32,221 nucleotides of DNA from Candidatus Woesearchaeota archaeon (GTDB taxonomy: Archaea; Nanobdellota; Nanobdellia; SCGC-AAA011-G17; UBA489). The stretch is taken from contig JAERTB010000014.1 of the NCBI GenBank assembly GCA_016845225.1, forward strand, positions 1 through 32,221, given 5' to 3'. This document shows, piece by piece, positions 15,283-22,874 of this stretch. The translations under genes and the position numbers were made by a program. Position 1 is the stretch's first letter. Each line of letters begins with the position of its first letter. The notes beneath the pieces are model-generated. The model searched no databases. It had not been told where the DNA came from and was given only the letters and a program-made list of their open reading frames with translations.

Positions 15283-17006
15283 ATTAATTTTTTAGAAACA
15301 TACGGTCCGTCTTGTATGTAATTTAATTGTTTTTTATAGTATTCTCTTACTCCGATTCCAGAAATAACTAACATTTTATTTGCATCATATTTTTCTTTTG
15401 CAATTTTTTCTGCTTCTAACATTAGAGATTTTCCTAATCCTCTATGTTGTGCTTCAGCAGTTTTAGTCGGTTGATTGTTAATGTCTAAAGATTTACCAAA
15501 TACATGTAGCTCTCTTATTCCTGCACTTTTGGGAGTTATTTCTTTTCTAAATGGTTTGTAAGGAATTCTTAATCTTGCATATCCCAATAGAATATCGTTC
15601 TTAGTATCTTCTTTTGAAATAAATATCTCTGTTCCGTTTGAAGCATCATAAGTATCTATTTTAGTTTTTACATGATCATAAGAAACTTCTTTGTTTTTTG
15701 GTTCTCTACATCTGATACATCTGCATTGGGCTTTTGCTTTTTCTAATTTTTGTAAAATTATTTGCCTTAGATTTGTTTTGTCTACTCCTGCCTCTGTCAT
15801 GTAGGTAGGAATATCTCTTTGTATTCTCATGATTCTACAGCATTCTGGAATTATTTTTTTAATTTCAATTATTCTTTCTGTTGCTTGTTCTGTGTTTATT
15901 GGTTTGAATTTACCTTTTTTAAACTCCTCATATAATGGAGTTCCAGCCATAACTAAACAAGGATAAATTTTTAGAGAATCTGGCTTAAAGTTAGGATTAG
16001 TAAATAACTCTTTGTATTCTTTTACGTCTGATGATTTAGTAGATAATGGTAGGCCCATCATCATGTGATAAGTTACTTTTAGAAAAGAATCTTTTAGTAA
16101 CTGAGTAGCTTTAATTGTAGTTGTAGTAGGATGTCCTCTTTTAATTTCTTTTAGTATTTTATCATTAAGGCTTTGAACACCCATTTCTACTCTGGTAGTT
16201 CCTGCTCTTAGCATTTCATTTATCTCAGGTTCTAATGAACAGTCAGGTCTTGTTTCAATAACTAATGCAATGCATCTAATCTTAACGTTTTCATTCTTTT
16301 TTTGTTCTTTTACTAATGTGGTTTCTTTGTTTTTTTCTTTTAACTTGAACATCTTTTCAATTAGTTTCTTTTCTCTTTCTTTGGAGTCTAGCTTTTCTGA
16401 AAGTAAGAAGAATTTATTGAATTTCTTTTCATTTAGATTGCCTTCTTTGTCGTAGAATTCTTTTGAGAAATCATTCAATGCTTTCATTGCAAAGGTGATA
16501 AATTCATCTCTGTAAACTTTTGGGAAAGAAGGAAATGTTCCTCCCATAACGATTAATTCTATTTTTGTAGGGTTGTGGTTTAGTAAGATGTAATGTTCTA
16601 ATCTGTTGAAAACTTGTAAGTAAGGATCGTATTGATTTCTAATAGCTCTTTTTACTGCTGGTGCTCCGTCAGTGTAACTTTTCGGTGTACTTCCAAAAAT
16701 AGAATTTGGACCTCCCGGACAATATGTGCATTTAGCTTGTGAAGGGCAAGAAATTGGTGCAGCCATTATGGCTAATGGTGCTACTCCTGATAGTGTTCTT
16801 ACAGGTTTACTTGTGATTAATCCTTCAATTGTTTTTCGTTGCGATTTAGGTAATGTGTGGACTATTTCTGCGTTTTTTGGAACTTCTTCTAATCCTAACT
16901 TTTTTGCAATTTGGTGTTTTAATTTGTTGAATTCTTGACGAGATTTGATATTCTTTGTATGTTTTACAATCTCTAACATGAATTCTTTTTTTTCTTGATT
17001 TACCAT
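15279..17006 (-). CDS. elp3: tRNA uridine(34) acetyltransferase Elp3
   Basis: 575 residues. Elp3 uses radical SAM chemistry and acetyl-CoA to build the cm5U-type modification at the wobble uridine of tRNA. The Fe-S motif is C87-x5-C93-x2-C96 in C-P-S-Q-A-K-C-T-Y-C-P-G-G. The region around Y-T-D-G-A-P-A, N-Q-Y-D-P-Y and M-G-G-T-F-P-S-F follows the family. A charged Lys/Glu insert lies near 200-240. The C-terminal GNAT domain has the acetyl-CoA loop Q-H-R-G-L-G-K-S (about 520-527) and G-V-R-E-Y-Y-K-K. No other Elongator subunits are expected in archaea. Its last 4 bp overlap the end of the convergent surface protein gene. Confidence 0.97.
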   Translation of the reverse strand: MVNQEKKEFMLEIVKHTKNIKSRQEFNKLKHQIAKKLGLEEVPKNAEIVHTLPKSQRKTIEGLITSKPVRTLSGVAPLAIMAAPISCPSQAKCTYCPGGPNSIFGSTPKSYTDGAPAVKRAIRNQYDPYLQVFNRLEHYILLNHNPTKIELIVMGGTFPSFPKVYRDEFITFAMKALNDFSKEFYDKEGNLNEKKFNKFFLLSEKLDSKEREKKLIEKMFKLKEKNKETTLVKEQKKNENVKIRCIALVIETRPDCSLEPEINEMLRAGTTRVEMGVQSLNDKILKEIKRGHPTTTTIKATQLLKDSFLKVTYHMMMGLPLSTKSSDVKEYKELFTNPNFKPDSLKIYPCLVMAGTPLYEEFKKGKFKPINTEQATERIIEIKKIIPECCRIMRIQRDIPTYMTEAGVDKTNLRQIILQKLEKAKAQCRCIRCREPKNKEVSYDHVKTKIDTYDASNGTEIFISKEDTKNDILLGYARLRIPYKPFRKEITPKSAGIRELHVFGKSLDINNQPTKTAEAQHRGLGKSLMLEAEKIAKEKYDANKMLVISGIGVREYYKKQLNYIQDGPYVSKKLI

Positions 17007-17025
17007 GGTTTGTTTGACTTTAGCA

Positions 17026-17039
17026 AGTTTTATATATCT
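17026..17039. promoter_or_regulatory. Shared bidirectional TATA box of elp3 and RDD gene
   Basis: AGTTTTATATATCT is read as a TATA box on either strand. Its centre (about 17033) is 27 bp from the elp3 ATG on the minus strand and 26 bp from the RDD ATG on the plus strand, the spacing of a leaderless start in both directions. Confidence 0.5.
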
Positions 17040-17058
17040 TTTTAAGGTAATTTAGTTT

Positions 17059-17556
17059 ATGAAGAAGAAGGTGAGTTCTAAAAAGAAAGCGTCTAAGGCG
17101 TCTAATATCTCTGATGTTATGGGGGCCTCATATATTAAGAGACTTTTAGCTTATTTTATTGATATGCTGGTTGTATCTTTAGTAATGTATTTTCCTATAA
17201 AAGAATTATTCTCTGGAATGGTTGGCGAGGGAGAAACATTTTCTTCTCTATTTGCAGCTTCAAATGAAATGAGTTTTTCTATATTTTTACTTGATTTTGT
17301 TTTAGCATTAGTATTTATTTTGTATTTTGCATTATTAGAATTTAACATTTCACAAACTGTTGGAAAAATGATGATGGGTTTAGAAGTTAAATCTGTAGTC
17401 GGAAAAGAATTAAGTTTTAGACAGTGCTTTATGAGAAATATTTCAAAAATGTCTGTAATGTTTTTATTTATTGATAGTATCTATGGATTATTTAAAGGAA
17501 CTAGAAGAAGATTTTTAGAAAAATATTCTGCAACTGTTGTGGTGAATAAATGGTAA
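17059..17556 (+). CDS. RDD-family membrane protein
   Basis: 165 residues. After a Lys/Ser-rich cytosolic start come three hydrophobic segments (about 30-48, 72-94 and 128-147). The family mark is R-L-L-A-Y-F-I-D (R28/D35 region), with V-G-K-M-M-M-G-L-E-V-K-S between segments 2 and 3. RDD proteins are small integral membrane proteins whose role varies (transport or quality control are proposed). The stop overlaps the SppA start by 7 bp, so the two are co-translated and perhaps both serve membrane protein turnover. Confidence 0.88.
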   Translation: MKKKVSSKKKASKASNISDVMGASYIKRLLAYFIDMLVVSLVMYFPIKELFSGMVGEGETFSSLFAASNEMSFSIFLLDFVLALVFILYFALLEFNISQTVGKMMMGLEVKSVVGKELSFRQCFMRNISKMSVMFLFIDSIYGLFKGTRRRFLEKYSATVVVNKW

Positions 17557-18560
17557 AGAAAAAAACAACAAAAAAGAGTGCTAAAGAAATTAATAATAAA
17601 TATCAAGAAGAATATATTAAAAATTTAATTAAAAGTAGTAGAAAAAGAAAAAAGTTCGACGGTAAAAAATTCAAAACGGTTTTGAAAGTTTTATTGATTA
17701 TTTGGGTGTTGAGTTTCTTTATTGGAAAAATTTTCTCTGGAGAAGTTGGTGATAAGGTTGCAATTATTCCTATTGAAGGTCCAATAATGAGTTCTATTAG
17801 TGCTTCTCCTTTTGGAGGAAATGTAGTCGATAGCGAAACTATTGTAGATCTTATTGAAGAAGCTAGCGAAGCCAAAAATGTTAAAGCGATTATATTAGAA
17901 ATAAATAGTCCTGGAGGAACAGTGGTTGCTTCTAAGGAAATAGCTAGAGTAGTTAGTGAATTAGAGGTTCCAGTAGTTTCTGTTATTAGGGAAGTTGGTG
18001 CGAGTGGAGCTTATTGGATTGCCAGTGCTAGTGATTTTATTATTGCGGACGAGATGAGTATTACTGGCTCAATTGGAGTTAATGGAGGTTATTTGGAATT
18101 TAGTGGATTGATGGACGAGTATGGTGTAGGTTATGAAGAGATGACTGCTGGAAAATATAAAGATATGGGGAATAAATATGAAAAGTTAAGTTCTAAAGAA
18201 AGAAAAATTATGCAAAAGAAATTAGATTTAATTTATGAAAACTTTTTAGGTGCAGTTGCAGAAAATAGAAATTTAACTTATACGCGTGTTGCAGAAATTG
18301 CGGAAGGACTTTATTATCTGGGAGTTGAAGCAATGGGGCTTGGATTGATTGATGGGTTTGGTGGTATGAAAGAAGGTAAAGAAAAAGTTGAAGAACTAAC
18401 AGGTTTAGAATTGGAAGAAAAGATTTACGAAGTTGACGAAGGATTATTTAGTGCTTTTGACATGATTGGAGCTAAAAGTTCTTATGGTGTTGGAAGGGGT
18501 ATTGGGGACTCATTCATTAAAGGAAATATTAATTCTGGTTATTTAAGTCCCATAACATAG
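17550..18560 (+). CDS. sppA: Signal peptide peptidase SppA (S49 family)
   Basis: 336 residues. A basic cytosolic start leads to one transmembrane helix (about 43-62), and the protease domain follows. SppA cleaves leftover signal peptides and membrane proteins by a Ser-Lys dyad. The nucleophile is S152 in G-A-S-G-A-Y-W-I-A-S and the general base is probably K204 in G-K-Y-K-D-M-G; their 52-residue separation is that of archaeal SppA. The I-N-S-P-G-G-T segment (119-124) and S-I-T-G-S-I-G-V also match. It is shorter than the duplicated bacterial enzyme, as usual for archaea. It forms an operon with the RDD gene. Confidence 0.96.
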   Translation: MVKKKTTKKSAKEINNKYQEEYIKNLIKSSRKRKKFDGKKFKTVLKVLLIIWVLSFFIGKIFSGEVGDKVAIIPIEGPIMSSISASPFGGNVVDSETIVDLIEEASEAKNVKAIILEINSPGGTVVASKEIARVVSELEVPVVSVIREVGASGAYWIASASDFIIADEMSITGSIGVNGGYLEFSGLMDEYGVGYEEMTAGKYKDMGNKYEKLSSKERKIMQKKLDLIYENFLGAVAENRNLTYTRVAEIAEGLYYLGVEAMGLGLIDGFGGMKEGKEKVEELTGLELEEKIYEVDEGLFSAFDMIGAKSSYGVGRGIGDSFIKGNINSGYLSPIT

Positions 18561-18570
18561 ATTTAAATAA
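18561..18570 (+). promoter_or_regulatory. TATA box for SRP RNA
   Basis: ATTTAAATAA lies immediately after the sppA stop codon, 27 bp before the predicted RNA 5' end at 18592. Confidence 0.6.
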
Positions 18571-18591
18571 TAGATTTTACTAAGATTTGGT

Positions 18592-18858
18592 GTAGACTAG
18601 GCCGGGGCAGTAGTCGTGCCTTGTAACCACAAATTGGCTTTAGGGTGGGGCTGAAGTAGCGGAGAGGATTAAGCTCTTGGTACTATTCCCGAATCGTACG
18701 GCGAAACTTTGTCCCAATTGGCCGATAATCTTGAGAACCAGGTCAGATCCTGACGGAAGCAGCCTTAATCATTGTTGTTGGCGCTTTTGGGGTAACGAAG
18801 TGGAGGAAAGTTTGGGGCTCAATAGTATTGGTGTTTGATTCCATCTGCTACGGTCTAC
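18592..18858 (+). ncRNA. ffs: 7S signal recognition particle RNA
   Basis: About 267 nt. The helix 8 core that binds SRP54 is present at 18741-18764 (GGTCAG, then TGACGGAAGCAGCC). The 5' GTAGAC (18592) pairs with the 3' GTCTAC (18853-18858), as in archaeal 7S RNA whose ends form helix 1. The Alu-domain-like 5' part holds CCTTGTAACC. It directs ribosomes making secreted proteins to the membrane, relevant to the many signal-peptide proteins in this window. Its 3' end overlaps the stop codon of the convergent gene at 18855. Confidence 0.95.
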
Positions 18859-19358
18859 ATTTCCATAATGTTTTTCGCTTCTTCTGCAATCTCACCAAGA
18901 TTTAGAATTATTAATTCGTACATTCTTTTTACAATTAATTCGTAAAGTGCTTCTTTTAATTCACCTGAACAGTAAGGCATTATTTCGTCCATTTTTAGAA
19001 GGTCTTTTTCTTTCAGAACCTTTCTTGGAATGTCACATTTCATAGACTTTCCTTCTAATAGTGATTTATGTTCTGGAGGTAATCCTTCTTGGGCTCTTTC
19101 AAAAGTTATTTTTAGATTACATTTATTTCCAATTATTGGCGTTAATTTATAGTGATAAACATTATTACTTCTAGAAAGATAAACTTCTGAAGGAGAACAT
19201 GATTTTGCATTTTCTGAAAAACAATATTGGTCTTTACCACAATACTCTCTGGTCATTCCAGAATAATATGCTAAGAAAAATATTCCAGTTAAAATTATGG
19301 AGAGGAGGATAAGTTTCATACCGCTTCTGAGTTTTTTATTCTCTGAGTATTCTACCAC
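18855..19358 (-). CDS. Membrane-anchored cysteine-containing protein, unknown
   Basis: 167 residues. One transmembrane helix (LILLSIILTGIFFLAYYSG, about 16-34) is followed by an outward domain with six Cys (in E-Y-C, Q-Y-C, S-C-S, K-C-N, K-C-D and Y-C-S) that could form three disulfides, and a C-terminal helix rich in Glu, Leu and Ile. No family is recognised. The start is GTG, supported by GGAGG eight bases upstream. It lies 24 bp after dnaG and is likely its operon partner. Its stop codon lies inside the 3' end of the SRP RNA gene. Confidence 0.7.
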   Translation of the reverse strand: MVEYSENKKLRSGMKLILLSIILTGIFFLAYYSGMTREYCGKDQYCFSENAKSCSPSEVYLSRSNNVYHYKLTPIIGNKCNLKITFERAQEGLPPEHKSLLEGKSMKCDIPRKVLKEKDLLKMDEIMPYCSGELKEALYELIVKRMYELIILNLGEIAEEAKNIMEM

Positions 19359-19382
19359 TTATTCACCCTCCGCCTTTTTATT

Positions 19383-20690
19383 TTAACATAAGTCTTTTTT
19401 TGTAAAAACTTTTACTCTTGACTTCACGTCTTTAAGATAAGACTTTTTGCCTATTAAATATCTTACTCTTGAATTTTCTGCAGATTCTAATAGTTCTTTT
19501 GTTAAAGATCCATCAATAACTACTGCACTAGTCGCTTTTCCTAGTCCTTCCATTGTGGAAGCAGCTTCTTTTGCAGGAACTTTTCCTAAGATATTACCTT
19601 TACCATCTAATAGACAAGCATTTTTAGTTCCATCCATCTCCTTGATTAAATTAACAAATTTTTCTTTTTGTTTTAATGGAATTCTAAATTCTCTTTCTTG
19701 ATAGTTGTCTCTGGAGTTGAACCTTCCTCTACCTCTGTCATTTTTATTGAAAGGTTTTCTTTCAGGTCTTCCTCTGCCTCTGTCATTCCTGTCAAAAGAT
19801 TTTCTTTCAGGTCTTCCTCTACTTTGCCTATCTCCAACTTTTGGTTTAGTTCTTGAAGGCCTTTTAGTTTCTAATGCTGTTTTCAAGGTAACTTTTCCTC
19901 TAAGTGCTTGATGGATTTCTTTATGAGTTATTTCTTCTACTTCTTTTCCATCAGGCGCCTTTGCAACAAAATCAATTTTTGCGACTTCTGCAAGTTCTTT
20001 AACAATTAAATCTCCGCCTCTATCTCCGTCTACAAAAACTGTAACTTCTTTGCTTTTTGCCATGTCTATTACTGTTTGTGGAACTGAGGTTCCATTCATA
20101 GAAACTGCATTTTTGATATCATATTTTAGAAGATTAATTACATCTGCTCTTCCTTCAACTAGAATTACTGATTCAGCATTTTCTACCTCTGGGCCTGCAG
20201 GTAATTTATCTTTACCATATTTTACAATGTCTGCAACTCTTACCGCATTGGTAACTTCTTCTTTGATTTCTCTTGAATCAGGTAAAGTTCCATGTGTAAA
20301 TTTACTTAGAAGACTTTTAGCACGACCAATTAATTGATCTCTTTTAGCTGCCCGTACATCTTCTAATCCTGTAACTTTAACTTCTGCATTACAAGGACCA
20401 ATTCTTTGAATTGTTTCTAATGCAGCTGCAACTAGTGCTGTTTCTGTTTTATCTAAAGAACTAGGAATACTTATTTTTCCAGAAGTTTTTCCATCTTTGT
20501 TTGTGGTTTCTACTTCTATTCTTCCAATTCTACCAGAACTTTGTAATTCTCTTAATTCTAGGTCTGAACCTAATAATCCTTCTGTTTGTCCAAAAACTGA
20601 ACCAATAACATCAGGTCTGTCTACCATACCATCAATATTGATTGTAGCATGAATTATGTATTTAGCTGATACTAAACTTATTTTTCCCAT
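19383..20690 (-). CDS. dnaG: DnaG-type primase / exosome-associated Toprim protein
   Basis: 435 residues from the ATG at 20690, which has GGAGC six bases upstream; an in-frame ATG at 20723 is less likely. The archaeal DnaG family has primer-synthesis ability and is also known as a poly(A)-binding subunit of the RNA exosome. The N-terminal region (K-Y-I-I-H-A-T-I-N-I-D-G) is followed by the Toprim domain with E179 in I-L-V-E-G-R-A-D and D221/D223 in V-F-V-D-G-D-R-G-G-D. Residues 276-330 form a linker with repeats of R-G-R-P-E-R-K and N-D-R-G, typical of RNA-contacting disordered segments. A C-terminal domain (about 336-435) completes it. The downstream membrane protein is its likely operon partner. 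Confidence 0.95.
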   Translation of the reverse strand: MGKISLVSAKYIIHATINIDGMVDRPDVIGSVFGQTEGLLGSDLELRELQSSGRIGRIEVETTNKDGKTSGKISIPSSLDKTETALVAAALETIQRIGPCNAEVKVTGLEDVRAAKRDQLIGRAKSLLSKFTHGTLPDSREIKEEVTNAVRVADIVKYGKDKLPAGPEVENAESVILVEGRADVINLLKYDIKNAVSMNGTSVPQTVIDMAKSKEVTVFVDGDRGGDLIVKELAEVAKIDFVAKAPDGKEVEEITHKEIHQALRGKVTLKTALETKRPSRTKPKVGDRQSRGRPERKSFDRNDRGRGRPERKPFNKNDRGRGRFNSRDNYQEREFRIPLKQKEKFVNLIKEMDGTKNACLLDGKGNILGKVPAKEAASTMEGLGKATSAVVIDGSLTKELLESAENSRVRYLIGKKSYLKDVKSRVKVFTKKDLC

Positions 20691-20756
20691 TTTGTGCTCC
20701 TTTATCGCACTCTGTTGGTTCATTATAGAATAAGTGAAACGTGTTTTACCATTAAA

Positions 20757-20766
20757 CTTTTTAAAT
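20757..20766 (-). promoter_or_regulatory. TATA box for dnaG
   Basis: On the minus strand ATTTAAAAAG predicts a start near 20734 and a leader of about 44 nt that includes the GGAG site before the ATG at 20690. Confidence 0.45.
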
Positions 20767-20880
20767 TTCGAGTTTTATGCTGTTAATCGACTAATTTGCC
20801 GTAAATATTAATTTTTTCTAACGTTTTTATTCAAATAATAAACTTTTGCGATGTGTGATTTATTAATAATTGTGAATTTT

Positions 20881-20950
20881 GCCCACAGTTAACTCTCAAG
20901 TTCCTTGCTTGATAATTATCGTGCTCAATTGAGTGATTCTCAAGTGGGCT
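20881..20950 (-). ncRNA. Candidate structured small RNA
   Basis: The 292-base gap between dnaG and the next gene holds an isolated structured element. On the minus strand it starts A-GCCCAC and ends GTGGGC, a six-base closing stem. Inside are two perfect hairpins: TTGAG/CTCAA with loop AATCA, and TCAAG/CTTGA with loop CAAGGAA. The TATA box at 20973-20981 is centred 27 bp before 20950, so transcription would start at the first base of the structure. No tRNA T-arm or boxes C/D are seen, and no ACA follows the closing stem, so no RNA class is assigned. It could also be the leader of a long dnaG transcript. Confidence 0.5.
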
Positions 20951-20972
20951 AGTTTATTGTAGAAAAAGGGCG

Positions 20973-20981
20973 TTTATATAG
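20973..20981 (-). promoter_or_regulatory. TATA box upstream of the candidate small RNA
   Basis: On the minus strand CTATATAAA, with no start codon at leaderless distance and a structured element starting exactly 27 bp from its centre. It lies just past the stop of the upstream gene. Confidence 0.6.
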
Positions 20982-20982
20982 T

Positions 20983-21477
20983 TTACTTTTTGAGTTTTGG
21001 AGCCTTGAAATGGTCTTTAATGGTGTTTCTAAGGTCTCTAGTCTCTTTTTTTAGTAGTTTTTCGTCAATTTCATATCTGCTGTTGCCTATAAATCTATCA
21101 TAGAATTCTCTAATGAATCTGTATAGGTTTTTTCTTGTCCATACATCTTCATAATCTCTTTTAATGAAATTGTTTAGTACGACTAAAACATCTCCTTCTT
21201 GGATTATTTTGTTTTTTTGTTTGATGTTTTTTAATTCTGTACCTATAAGTGCAACAATAATACTAATTTTTGCATAATCTGAAACTTTCTTATTTAATTC
21301 TAAAACTATTTTTGTGTTTTGCCCTTCTTCACCTTTACTTATTTCATATTTCTTTTCATCGATATTGTACTGATGGTGTTTCCCCCATCTGGTTATCTCT
21401 TTGTAAATATCATTAAATTTTAGTTTACCACTAAACTTTACTTCAATTCCTCTTTCGACAAAATCTGTGTATCCCAT
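20983..21477 (-). CDS. Unknown protein, paralogue of the adjacent gene
   Basis: 164 residues, soluble, no signal peptide, basic end (A-P-K-L-K-K). It aligns by eye with the neighbouring 166-residue protein: K-V-S-D-Y-A-K against K-V-S-E-Y-V-K, I-K-x-K-N-K-I-I-Q-E-G-D against I-K-N-K-K-L-Q-K-G-D, and a late Y-x-x-F-I helix. The middle is strand-rich and the ends helical. Its ATG follows the upstream stop after one base (TAA-A-ATG), so the pair is translated together with the winged-helix gene. Family unknown; possibly a lineage-specific duplicated pair that forms a heterodimer. Confidence 0.7.
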   Translation of the reverse strand: MGYTDFVERGIEVKFSGKLKFNDIYKEITRWGKHHQYNIDEKKYEISKGEEGQNTKIVLELNKKVSDYAKISIIVALIGTELKNIKQKNKIIQEGDVLVVLNNFIKRDYEDVWTRKNLYRFIREFYDRFIGNSRYEIDEKLLKKETRDLRNTIKDHFKAPKLKK

Positions 21478-21478
21478 T

Positions 21479-21979
21479 TTAATATAAATTTTCTTTAATT
21501 ACTTTTATTAATTCTTTTCCTTCTTCATCTAATTTATCTTCATAATCATCTAGTTTTTCTGCTATAATAAACTTTTCATAAAGGTGTCTTTGGATTTTAC
21601 CTGGTAAATTTTCTTTGAAACTTTTTTCATAATTTTTAGTCATGCTTGAAGAAAGTCTAAATTCAAAATCTCCTTTTTGGAGTTTTTTATTTTTTATTTT
21701 TACATCTCCTTGCCTTAATGTGATTATTTTTACTTCTGTTTTGAATTTTACATATTCGCTTACTTTTTTTTCACATTTCCATTCAATTGTTAATTCCTTT
21801 CCACTGGGTTTAACTGATTCGCTATGGTCTTTATCCTGAATGTAGTATCCTAAATCATCTAGAATTTCTTTACATTCTTTTAGAATTTTAGGTAAATTAT
21901 ATAGGCCGCTATGTTTAATCAGATAATAACTAGCGCCTCCGCCATAGATATCTAGCGTTTCTTTACTTTCTTTACCCAT
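21479..21979 (-). CDS. Unknown protein, first of a paralogous pair
   Basis: 166 residues, soluble. The N-terminus has a distinctive I-Y-G-G-G-A-S-Y-Y-L-I-K-H-S-G-L-Y, then a helix (L-K-E-C-K-E-I-L-D-D-L-G-Y-Y), several strands with K-V-S-E-Y-V-K-F, and a C-terminal acidic/basic helix. It resembles the next gene in its central strands. Its ATG lies one base after the stop of the membrane winged-helix gene (TAA-A-ATG). No catalytic motif and no known family were recognised. Operon context suggests it works with that regulator. Confidence 0.7.
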   Translation of the reverse strand: MGKESKETLDIYGGGASYYLIKHSGLYNLPKILKECKEILDDLGYYIQDKDHSESVKPSGKELTIEWKCEKKVSEYVKFKTEVKIITLRQGDVKIKNKKLQKGDFEFRLSSSMTKNYEKSFKENLPGKIQRHLYEKFIIAEKLDDYEDKLDEEGKELIKVIKENLY

Positions 21980-21980
21980 T

Positions 21981-22709
21981 TTATTTTTTTGTACCTTCTT
22001 TTGTAAGGATGATTATGTTTCCTCTTCCTTTTTTTATTTTCTTTACTAATTTTCTAGATTCTAAATCTGTAATCATTAAAGATATCTTTGCTTCACTTGA
22101 TGGGAACTTTTTTCTTATTTCTTTTTGAGTGCTTCTTCCACCTTGTTCTTTTATGAATTTTAGTAATTTTTCTAAATCTTCTTCTGTTTCGCTTTTTAGA
22201 TCACTTTCATCTAAGTCTTTTATGAAATGTCCTTTTGCAAAATGTAGGTATAATATGATAATTAGTAATGCAATAATTGTGATTATGATTCCTAAATTTG
22301 ATGATTCTTTTTCTTCATCTAAACTTAAATTAGCTTCGCTAAAATTTCCAAAATCAGTAATATCATCTTCATTTAATACATTTCCTAATGATGGAATAAG
22401 AATTAAGTCTAAAGTATAAATCCCTCCCTCGTTGATTCTAATACTTTCTTCTAATTCATAAGTGTCATCTTCCCCATAATACGTTGCAGAAATTGTATAT
22501 TCTCCTGGAGGAATTTCAAAAGAATAAGCTCCATCTTTTGAAACTGCCATTTGTTTTGGTTCAGTATCTACAGTAACAATTGCTTTATCTAATTCTTCTA
22601 AGAAAATATCATATACTGAACCCTGAATTGTTGCTGCATTAACTAATGGTGAAAATGCTAGCACAGCTAAAATGATTGTGATGATTTTAGTTATGTTTTG
22701 TTTTTTCAT
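21981..22709 (-). CDS. Membrane-tethered winged-helix protein with extracellular beta-sandwich
   Basis: 242 residues. A signal peptide (1-25, ending V-N-A-A) precedes a carboxypeptidase-regulatory-like beta-sandwich (about 27-105; I-Q-G-S-V-Y-D, D-G-A-Y-S-F-E-I-P-P-G-E-Y). A transmembrane helix follows (139-157), and a cytosolic winged-helix DNA-binding domain (178-240; Q-K-E-I-R-K-K-F, S-L-M-I-T-D-L-E-S-R-K-L-V-K-K). This layout, seen in archaeal membrane-bound MarR-like regulators, could pass an outside signal straight to DNA. It starts a three-gene operon with the paralogous pair; the TATA box at 22728-22741 fits a leaderless mRNA. Confidence 0.8.
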   Translation of the reverse strand: MKKQNITKIITIILAVLAFSPLVNAATIQGSVYDIFLEELDKAIVTVDTEPKQMAVSKDGAYSFEIPPGEYTISATYYGEDDTYELEESIRINEGGIYTLDLILIPSLGNVLNEDDITDFGNFSEANLSLDEEKESSNLGIIITIIALLIIILYLHFAKGHFIKDLDESDLKSETEEDLEKLLKFIKEQGGRSTQKEIRKKFPSSEAKISLMITDLESRKLVKKIKKGRGNIIILTKEGTKK

Positions 22710-22727
22710 ATTTGATTGGCTGTATGT

Positions 22728-22741
22728 AAAATATAAAAACC
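22728..22741 (-). promoter_or_regulatory. TATA box for the winged-helix operon
   Basis: On the minus strand GGTTTTTATATTTT is centred about 26 bp before the ATG at 22709. Confidence 0.5.
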
Positions 22742-22785
22742 TTTCTTATGGAATTTTTTGGGTAATCTACCTAATTAGAAGAGAT

Positions 22786-22812
22786 TAAAGTTTCCTAAAG
22801 TTTCCCTAAAGT
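22786..22812 (+). promoter_or_regulatory. Three helically phased TAAAGT boxes
   Basis: TAAAGT occurs at 22786, 22796 and 22807, steps of 10 and 11 bp, so all face the same side of the helix. The last box abuts the TATA box. This is a candidate operator or activator site. Confidence 0.45.
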
Positions 22813-22815
22813 ATG

Positions 22816-22868
22816 CTTATAAACAATATCTTACAGATTATATTAAATTAGATTCATATCCGGAGGTA
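22816..22868 (+). promoter_or_regulatory. TATA box and SD for the secreted helical protein
   Basis: CTTATAAAC (22816-22824) and a strong SD CGGAGGT (22861-22867), eight bases before the ATG at 22875. Confidence 0.6.
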
Positions 22869-22874
22869 TAAAAT

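Noticed and set aside
20881-20949. tRNA or H/ACA identity for the structured element
   Set aside because: No T-arm consensus on either strand, no anticodon arm of proper shape, and no ACA box just after the closing stem.
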